Origin: Bacteroidales bacterium
Lineage (GTDB): Bacteria > Bacteroidota > Bacteroidia > Bacteroidales > WCHB1-69
DNA: 64,000 nucleotides
Reading direction: 5' to 3'
Assembly: GCA_016290295.1 (NCBI GenBank)
Contig: JAEETJ010000001.1
Span: 96,883 to 160,882 of the forward strand
Part shown: positions 59,056 to 64,000 of the stretch, in pieces
Layout: every line of letters starts with the position of its first letter
Numbering within the stretch: position 1 is the first letter of the stretch
Position numbers and translations under genes: made by a program
The notes under the pieces: generated by a model
Databases searched by the model: none
What the model was told of the DNA's origin: nothing
Seen by the model: the letters and a program-made list of their open reading frames with translations, nothing else

Positions 59056-59804
59056 ATCTGATATTGATACATCATAATGGCGGCCGCGATGGAGGCATTG
59101 AGTGACTCCGCTTTGTCAGCGGATTTCACTGGACTGTCAATCAATATTTTGGCATTGATTTTCCGGGCGACAGCTTCCGTAATGCCGTTGGCCTCGTTAC
59201 CGATGACAATCACATCGGAAGGCTGGAAATCGAAACGCTGAACAGGAGTCCCTTCCAGGAAAGCACCCAAAACCCTTCTTTCTTTCAGATTATTATCAAT
59301 AAAAGATTCTAAATCAGTATAATACACTTTCACTCTGGTAAAAGAACCCATCGTAGCCTGAATCACTTTGGGATTATACAATTCCACCGTGGTTTGGGAA
59401 CATACAAGCTGACGAATACCAAACCAATCGGCGGTGCGGATAATCGTGCCCATGTTGCCGGGGTCACGCAAATCGTCCAGCATCAGCAACGGCTGGTCTT
59501 GCCGGATATCGGCAATGTCACGATGTGGGATCCTCGCCACTGCCATCACCGGCTGAGGGTTCTTCCAGGCACTGAGGCGTTCCATTTCCGCAGGCGTCAC
59601 CAAGGTCAACTCTGCCGTGTCAGGCACTTCGCTTTCATGCTCCCCAACCCAAGCCTCAGTCGCCAGCACCTCCTCCACCTCGAAAGAAGAGCGCAACAAA
59701 TCACCCACAGATTTGATGCCTTCCACCAAAAACAACCCGCTTTCATCTCTGAATTTCTTCTGATGCAAGCGAGTGATGGATGATATTTTGCCCTTTCCAA
59801 TCAT
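59040..59804 (-). CDS. SpoU/TrmH-family RNA 2'-O-methyltransferase
   Basis: 254 aa SPOUT-class enzyme. An N-terminal L30e-like substrate-binding part (SITRLHQKKFRDESGLFLVE, EVEEVLATEAWV) precedes the trefoil-knot domain with motif 1 DDLRDPGNMGTIIRTADWFG, motif 2 VIVIGNEANGITEAVARKIN and motif 3 SLNASIAAAIMMYQ. It methylates rRNA or tRNA; the target is not deducible. It lies between asnS and DUF4292 on the minus strand. Confidence 0.93.
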   Translation of the reverse strand: MIGKGKISSITRLHQKKFRDESGLFLVEGIKSVGDLLRSSFEVEEVLATEAWVGEHESEVPDTAELTLVTPAEMERLSAWKNPQPVMAVARIPHRDIADIRQDQPLLMLDDLRDPGNMGTIIRTADWFGIRQLVCSQTTVELYNPKVIQATMGSFTRVKVYYTDLESFIDNNLKERRVLGAFLEGTPVQRFDFQPSDVIVIGNEANGITEAVARKINAKILIDSPVKSADKAESLNASIAAAIMMYQYQISLNC

Positions 59805-59831
59805 AGTGATTTACGGGGTTTGGTTTTTGTT

Positions 59832-59859
59832 GTAGAGACGCGCCATGGCACGTCTCCAC
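59832..59859. repeat. Palindromic element, intergenic copy
   Basis: GTAGAGACGCGCCA and TGGCACGTCTCCAC, two mismatches between arms. It lies in the 66-bp gap between asnS and the SpoU gene, 12 bp past the asnS stop; there is no T-run on the minus strand, so it is a weak terminator at best. Confidence 0.85.
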
Positions 59860-59870
59860 ATTGCAAAATA

Positions 59871-61268
59871 TTAGAATTCGGCATTCTGCGGGGTACGCGG
59901 GAAGGGAATCACATCGCGGATATTGGTCATACCTGTGACGAAGAGCAACAGACGCTCAAAGCCCAAACCGAAACCTGAGTGCGGTGCGGAACCGAACTTG
60001 CGGGTTTCGAAATACCACCAATATTGTTCTTCCGTCATGCCTAACTCGTGCACACGATTCAGCAATTTCTGATAATCAGCCTCACGTTCTGAGCCACCGA
60101 TGATTTCACCGATAGTCGGGAACAACACATCCATAGCACGAACGGTCTTGCCGTCGTCATTCTGCTTCATATAGAAAGCCTTGATATCCTTCGGATAATC
60201 AGTCAAAATTACCGGGCGTTTGAAGTGGTTCTCCACCAAGTAACGCTCGTGCTCAGACTGCAGGTCAATGCCCCAAGAAACTGGATAATCGAATTTCTTA
60301 TCAGCTTTCAACAAAATGTCGATAGCGGAGGTATAGTCCAAACGGACAAAATTCTCTTTCAGCACGGACTCCAGACGCTCAATCAGACCCTTATCGAACA
60401 TATCGTTGAGGAAGCGCAGGTCATCCATATTGTGATCCAGCGCATATTTGACCAAATATTTGATAAACTCTTCGGCCAAATCCATGTTGTCGGTAATGTC
60501 GTAGAAAGCCATCTCGGGTTCAATCATCCAAAACTCTGCCAAGTGGCGAGGAGTGTTACTGTTCTCAGCACGGAAAGTCGGACCAAAGGTATAGATAGAA
60601 CCCAAAGCCAAAGCGCCGAGCTCACCTTCCAGCTGACCGGAAACCGTCAGATTGGTATGTTTTCCGAAGAAATCCTTCTTGAAATCCACCTGACCATCCT
60701 CAGTGCGAGGGATATTGTTCAAATCGAAAGTGGTGACATTGAACATCTCGCCGGCACCTTCTGCATCAGAACCTGTGATCAACGGGGTGTGCAAATAGAA
60801 GAAACCCTTATCGTTGAAGAATTTGTGGATAGCGAAAGCCATGGCGTGACGCAGACGCAACACGCAGCCAAAGTAATTGGTACGGGGACGCAAGTGGGCA
60901 ATCTCACGCAGGAATTCCATGCTGTGACCCTTTTTCTGCAAAGGATACACTTCGGGGTCAGCGGTGCCATACACTTCGATGGTGTCGGCCTGAATTTCAA
61001 CTGTCTGGCCTTTGCCCTGAGATTCCACTAATGTACCTGTCACACAGAGGCATGAACCCGTGGTAATCTGTTTCATCAGTGTTTCGTCAAATTTGGTAGG
61101 ATCAGCCACCACCTGGATATTGCTCACGATAGAGCCGTCGTTGATGGCGATAAAGGCCACGCTGTTGTTACCACGCTTGGTTCTCACCCAGCCTTTCACA
61201 CACACTTTGTTTCCCAAACCCGTTTCCTCGGGACGTTTGAGCAAATCTATCACTTTGGTTCGCTTCAT
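59871..61268 (-). CDS. asnS: Asparagine-tRNA ligase
   Basis: 465 aa class IIb synthetase. The start at 61268 ([17 protein letters not shown]) avoids an extension (to 61298) that would touch the rpoD stop. The N-terminal OB-fold anticodon domain shows [20 protein letters not shown]; the catalytic core has motif 2 [20 protein letters not shown], and motif 3 [20 protein letters not shown]. The C-terminal [15 protein letters not shown] ending is diagnostic of AsnRS as opposed to AspRS. It follows rpoD by 30 bp. Confidence 0.97.
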   Translation of the reverse strand: MKRTKVIDLLKRPEETGLGNKVCVKGWVRTKRGNNSVAFIAINDGSIVSNIQVVADPTKFDETLMKQITTGSCLCVTGTLVESQGKGQTVEIQADTIEVYGTADPEVYPLQKKGHSMEFLREIAHLRPRTNYFGCVLRLRHAMAFAIHKFFNDKGFFYLHTPLITGSDAEGAGEMFNVTTFDLNNIPRTEDGQVDFKKDFFGKHTNLTVSGQLEGELGALALGSIYTFGPTFRAENSNTPRHLAEFWMIEPEMAFYDITDNMDLAEEFIKYLVKYALDHNMDDLRFLNDMFDKGLIERLESVLKENFVRLDYTSAIDILLKADKKFDYPVSWGIDLQSEHERYLVENHFKRPVILTDYPKDIKAFYMKQNDDGKTVRAMDVLFPTIGEIIGGSEREADYQKLLNRVHELGMTEEQYWWYFETRKFGSAPHSGFGLGFERLLLFVTGMTNIRDVIPFPRTPQNAEF

Positions 61269-61298
61269 AGCTATAGTATTTTTCTTATTATCAATCAA

Positions 61299-62162
61299 TT
61301 ATCCTAAATAAGATTTCAAAATCTTACATTTTGACGTATGTTTCAGTCTTCTCAGAGCCTTCTCCTTGATTTGGCGCACACGCTCACGGGTCAAATCGAA
61401 CTTTTCACCGATTTCCTCGAGGGTCATCGGGTGTTTGCTGTCGAGGCCGAAATACAGTTTCAGAATGTCTGCTTCGCGCTGCGGCAGCGTGGCAATCACA
61501 CGGTTGACCTCAGTTTTCAGGGATTCGTACAACAAGCCCTTGTCGGGAGTAGGAGAATCTTCTGATTTCAACACATCGTACATGTTGTTGTCCTCGTCCT
61601 GGGTCAAGGAAGCGTCCATTGACAGGTGGCGGGAAGAGTTACGGAGGGAATCTCTTACCTCAGCCTCGGTGATGTCGAGCATCTTAGCAATTTCGTCGGC
61701 ACGTGGCTCACGCTCCAATTCTTGTTCAAGGTAAGCGTATGCCTTATTGATTTTGTTGATGGTGCCGATTTTGTTCAGCGGCAGACGAACAATACGTGAC
61801 TGTTCAGCCAGGGCCTGAAGGATAGACTGACGGATCCACCACACAGCGTAGGAGATAAATTTGAAACCACGGGTCTCATCGAAACGCTGGGCTGCTTTGA
61901 TCAGACCGAGGTTACCCTCATTGATCAAGTCAGGCAGGTTCAAGCCCTGGTTTTGGTACTGTTTTGCCACAGAAACCACGAAACGAAGATTAGCTTTAGT
62001 CAGTTTTTCCAGTGCAGCCTGGTCACCATTTTTGATTTTGCGAGCCAACTCGACCTCTTCTTCTGCAGTAATCAGTTCCACTTTTCCGATATCATGCAGG
62101 TATTTGTCCAACGAAGCGGTCTCTCTGTTGGTAACTTGTTTAGTAATGTTTAATTGTCTCAT
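61299..62162 (-). CDS. rpoD: Primary sigma factor RpoD/SigA, Bacteroidota type
   Basis: 287 aa. Housekeeping sigma factor of the short Bacteroidota form that lacks regions 1.1 and the non-conserved insert. Region 1.2 is [20 protein letters not shown]; region 2 has [40 protein letters not shown] and [20 protein letters not shown]; region 3 [20 protein letters not shown]; region 4 [20 protein letters not shown]. It would recognise the TAnnTTTG elements listed here. It is followed by asnS. A TACCTTTG element at 62242-62249 is its likely promoter. Confidence 0.97.
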   Translation of the reverse strand: MRQLNITKQVTNRETASLDKYLHDIGKVELITAEEEVELARKIKNGDQAALEKLTKANLRFVVSVAKQYQNQGLNLPDLINEGNLGLIKAAQRFDETRGFKFISYAVWWIRQSILQALAEQSRIVRLPLNKIGTINKINKAYAYLEQELEREPRADEIAKMLDITEAEVRDSLRNSSRHLSMDASLTQDEDNNMYDVLKSEDSPTPDKGLLYESLKTEVNRVIATLPQREADILKLYFGLDSKHPMTLEEIGEKFDLTRERVRQIKEKALRRLKHTSKCKILKSYLG

Positions 62163-62241
62163 TACAAGTAATTTATATTGACTGAATTATATTCTCACCG
62201 TAAAAATTTCAGCTTTTTCCACCTTTACGAAAAAAAGTTTG

Positions 62242-62249
62242 CAAAGGTA
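62242..62249 (-). promoter_or_regulatory. Minus-7 element for rpoD
   Basis: TACCTTTG on the minus strand followed by C, 80 bp before the rpoD ATG. Confidence 0.65.
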
Positions 62250-62277
62250 CAAAAAAAAAAGACACGATTAATCAGTA

Positions 62278-62434
62278 AATTTGTTAATTAGCAAATTAGC
62301 AAATTAGTTAATTAGTTAATTAGCAAATGGCTTTTTATGTGTTAATTAAGTTAAAAGTTGACAATTTGAATTTTGAATTCTGAATTCTGAATTTTTTCTG
62401 ACCCCTAACCCCTGACCCCTAATCACTAATCACG
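62278..62434. repeat. Three concatenated satellites
   Basis: AATTAGCA/AATTAGTT words (62278-62330), then GAATTTTGAATTCTGAATTC words (62360-62393), then 7-bp words CTGACCC, CTAACCC and CTAATCA up to the yidD stop. This fills most of the 267-bp rpoD-yidD gap; no gene is seen. Confidence 0.85.
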
Positions 62435-62684
62435 GGACGGGATCGTAGCCGCTGCCGCCCCAAGGGTTACAGGAGAGTACACGCTTCAGCGTGAGCCAGC
62501 CTCCTTTGAAAGGGCCGTATTTGCGGATAGCTTCCAGGCCATAATTGGAGCAGGTAGGCAGGTATCGGCATTGGCGACCAATCAGCGGGGAAAGCGTTAT
62601 CTGGTACAATTTAATCAGGCCTATCATAATGGCGGACAGACCTTTGCAGAAACAGAACCAGATTTTTTTCAGAAAATTGATCAT
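62430..62684 (-). CDS. yidD: Membrane protein insertion efficiency factor YidD
   Basis: 84 aa from the ATG at 62684 ([20 protein letters not shown]), which overlaps the rnpA stop as ATGA; longer in-frame starts lie inside rnpA. Hallmark motifs are [40 protein letters not shown] and [17 protein letters not shown]. It assists YidC-dependent insertion at the inner membrane. The neighbour order hemD-rnpA-yidD is a common Bacteroidota arrangement. Confidence 0.95.
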   Translation of the reverse strand: MINFLKKIWFCFCKGLSAIMIGLIKLYQITLSPLIGRQCRYLPTCSNYGLEAIRKYGPFKGGWLTLKRVLSCNPWGGSGYDPVP

Positions 62685-63130
62685 AAACTTTGTGAGTCCA
62701 TTTGATTCGTAGACATGCGGCTTGGCTCGTTTCCACAAGAAATATCATGCAATATCTCCACCATTGCCTTTTCTATCATGGCGAAGGATAATTTTTCCTT
62801 GCCAATACAGACAAAAAGCATATTCACCACTGCCCCGCTCTTGTATGTTTTATCATATAACAAATGTTTATGCAGCCGATATGCTTCTCTCGTCCATCTC
62901 TTAATGCGATTACGGCCTACCGCTGTCTTCTCCAATTTTTTGGGCACACTGATAGCCATCTTGCACACATCATTGAGCTCTGACAGTGGCAAAAACTGAA
63001 AATAGCACTTGAAGGGATAAGCAAAAACACTTTGCTTGAGCGTCAGAAGTTGCTCCAATTGAAGGCGGGAGCATAGGCGCTCTTTTTTAGGGAAGGAGTA
63101 TGAAAAAGTCTTATCTCCTTCGGGTTGCAT
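62681..63130 (-). CDS. rnpA: Ribonuclease P protein component
   Basis: 149 aa protein subunit of RNase P, for tRNA 5' maturation. [20 protein letters not shown] at the N-terminus is the substrate-leader-binding part, [20 protein letters not shown] then RWTREAYR is the RNR signature. The C-terminus extends with a polar tail that overlaps yidD by 4 bp. The start overlaps the hemD 3' end by 20 bp, so hemD, rnpA and yidD form one coupled unit. Confidence 0.95.
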   Translation of the reverse strand: MQPEGDKTFSYSFPKKERLCSRLQLEQLLTLKQSVFAYPFKCYFQFLPLSELNDVCKMAISVPKKLEKTAVGRNRIKRWTREAYRLHKHLLYDKTYKSGAVVNMLFVCIGKEKLSFAMIEKAMVEILHDISCGNEPSRMSTNQMDSQSL

Positions 63131-63878
63131 GATCCTTTAAGAATAAATCCAAAGCGGTGGTGATGGATGGAGCCTCTTTGGTAGGAGCCTTCACATTAAC
63201 GGTAAAGCCTTCCTGTTCCAAGGCCGAGATAACTGCCGGACCGAGTGCACCGATGGCAAAATTCTCATCTTGCTTGAAATCCGGGAAGTTGCATTTCAGG
63301 GACTGGACTCCCACAGGACTGAACAGTACCACCATGTCATATTTTGTGATATCCACAGCCTTATTTACCTCTGCGGGGACCGTTTTGAACACCACAGCAT
63401 GGGAATATTCAACCTCATTCTGGTCAAAATACTCATCAAACTTACTGCCTTGGGATTCAGATGAGCAGGGTATCAAATACTTCAATTCTTTATTTTTGGC
63501 AAAAAGCTCATAAATACCGTTGGTCATGGTGCTTTTCGGGAAGAAAATCTTACGTTTTCTGAACTGAATGTATTTCTGCAGATAATGGGCGATACTTTCC
63601 GTGGTACAGAAATATTTCATTGTTTCCGGAATGTCCACACGAAGTTCTTGTGCCAGATGGAAAAAATAATCGATAGTCACCTGACTTGAGAAGACGATAG
63701 CGGTATGACTCAAGATATTAACTTTCGTTTGACGAAATTCCATACCTGAAATCGCCTCAAGTTTAAAAAATTTATAGAAATCAATATTGATGCTATATTT
63801 TTTCTTCAGATCTGCGTAGGGTGATTTTTCAAAATCAGCCGGTGCATTTTGCGAAATTAGAATATTTTTAACCTTCAT
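63111..63878 (-). CDS. hemD: Uroporphyrinogen-III synthase
   Basis: 255 aa from MKVKNILISQNAPADFEKSP; an ATG three codons earlier (63887) is possible. Two Rossmann-like lobes are joined by a linker: TAIVFSSQVTIDYFFHLAQE and IRKIFFPKST-like region in the first, MVVLFSPVGVQSLKCNFPDF and AIGALGPAVISALEQEGFTV in the second, which are HemD landmarks. It cyclises hydroxymethylbilane in tetrapyrrole synthesis. No other hem genes are adjacent. The promoter candidate is at 63979-63986. Confidence 0.88.
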   Translation of the reverse strand: MKVKNILISQNAPADFEKSPYADLKKKYSINIDFYKFFKLEAISGMEFRQTKVNILSHTAIVFSSQVTIDYFFHLAQELRVDIPETMKYFCTTESIAHYLQKYIQFRKRKIFFPKSTMTNGIYELFAKNKELKYLIPCSSESQGSKFDEYFDQNEVEYSHAVVFKTVPAEVNKAVDITKYDMVVLFSPVGVQSLKCNFPDFKQDENFAIGALGPAVISALEQEGFTVNVKAPTKEAPSITTALDLFLKDHATRRR

Positions 63879-63978
63879 CTGCAACAAAACGGTTTAATTC
63901 AACTTTGCCTAAAACCCTTAATTACCAAGCAAAAACAACAATTTTACAATCAACGCGCATGGTAAAATTTCAAGCGTG

Positions 63979-63986
63979 CAAAAGTA
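63979..63986 (-). promoter_or_regulatory. Minus-7 element for hemD-rnpA-yidD
   Basis: TACTTTTG on the minus strand followed by C, about 100 bp before the hemD start. Confidence 0.5.
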
Positions 63987-64000
63987 CATAAAAAATTGAA

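Overview
The window looks like chromosomal DNA of an uncultured Bacteroidales-type bacterium (phylum Bacteroidota). Several independent signs point there. About two dozen genes have a TAnnTTTG minus-7 element just upstream, the Bacteroidota promoter signature. The primary sigma factor has the short (287 aa) form of the phylum. Secreted proteins carry type IX secretion (T9SS) sorting domains, and two T9SS-associated proteins are present (PorQ and a DUF5103 plug-type protein). Families largely confined to the phylum recur (DUF3109, DUF4292, DUF4932, DUF5618, FISUMP lipoproteins). A gingipain-like C25 protease and tryptophanase suggest an anaerobic, amino-acid-fermenting, possibly gut-associated life, which is inference.

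Layout. 1-15.2 kb (minus strand): TolC-type efflux protein (cut by the window edge), RecB/AddA-like helicase-nuclease, PurE, a DUF3109-NUDIX fusion, an M6 metalloprotease with T9SS tail, tryptophanase, a MORN-like lipoprotein, a membrane-tethered Skp/OmpH-like protein, RecQ and an HldD-like epimerase that has lost its catalytic tyrosine. 15.2-17.6 kb: rnfC and rnfB, closed by a terminator and without rnfDGEA. 17.6-29.3 kb is the accessory region: GH20 hexosaminidase, two divergent LytTR-regulator/lipoprotein modules with direct-repeat operators and a 123-bp duplicated promoter/signal-peptide cassette, FISUMP lipoproteins, a possible PBECR-type endoribonuclease, palindromic elements and a DUF4932 protein. 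29.4-41.8 kb: pheT, an FAD-synthetase-only RibF, a UDG-family protein, YitT, an LptF/G permease, GT39, a PHP-like membrane protein, DUF5103, a ROK kinase and DUF5618. 41.8-51.4 kb: a FISUMP protein and a tight operon (YD-repeat protein, radA, porQ, gingipain-like protease, surE, small membrane protein). 51.6-64 kb: another FISUMP protein, tRNA-Trp, tuf, tRNA-Thr, rfbD, SRPBCC, lptB, aminopeptidase P, DUF4292, a SpoU methyltransferase, asnS, rpoD, yidD, rnpA and hemD.

The least explained structure is in the repeats. A palindromic element with ends GTAGAGAC/GTCTCTAC occurs five times. Three copies lie inside genes, all in the same reading frame; one copy forms a terminator and one is intergenic. 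Most long intergenic gaps are also filled with concatenated 7-10-bp-period degenerate satellites, which often run into the 3' ends of genes and supply their last codons and stop.
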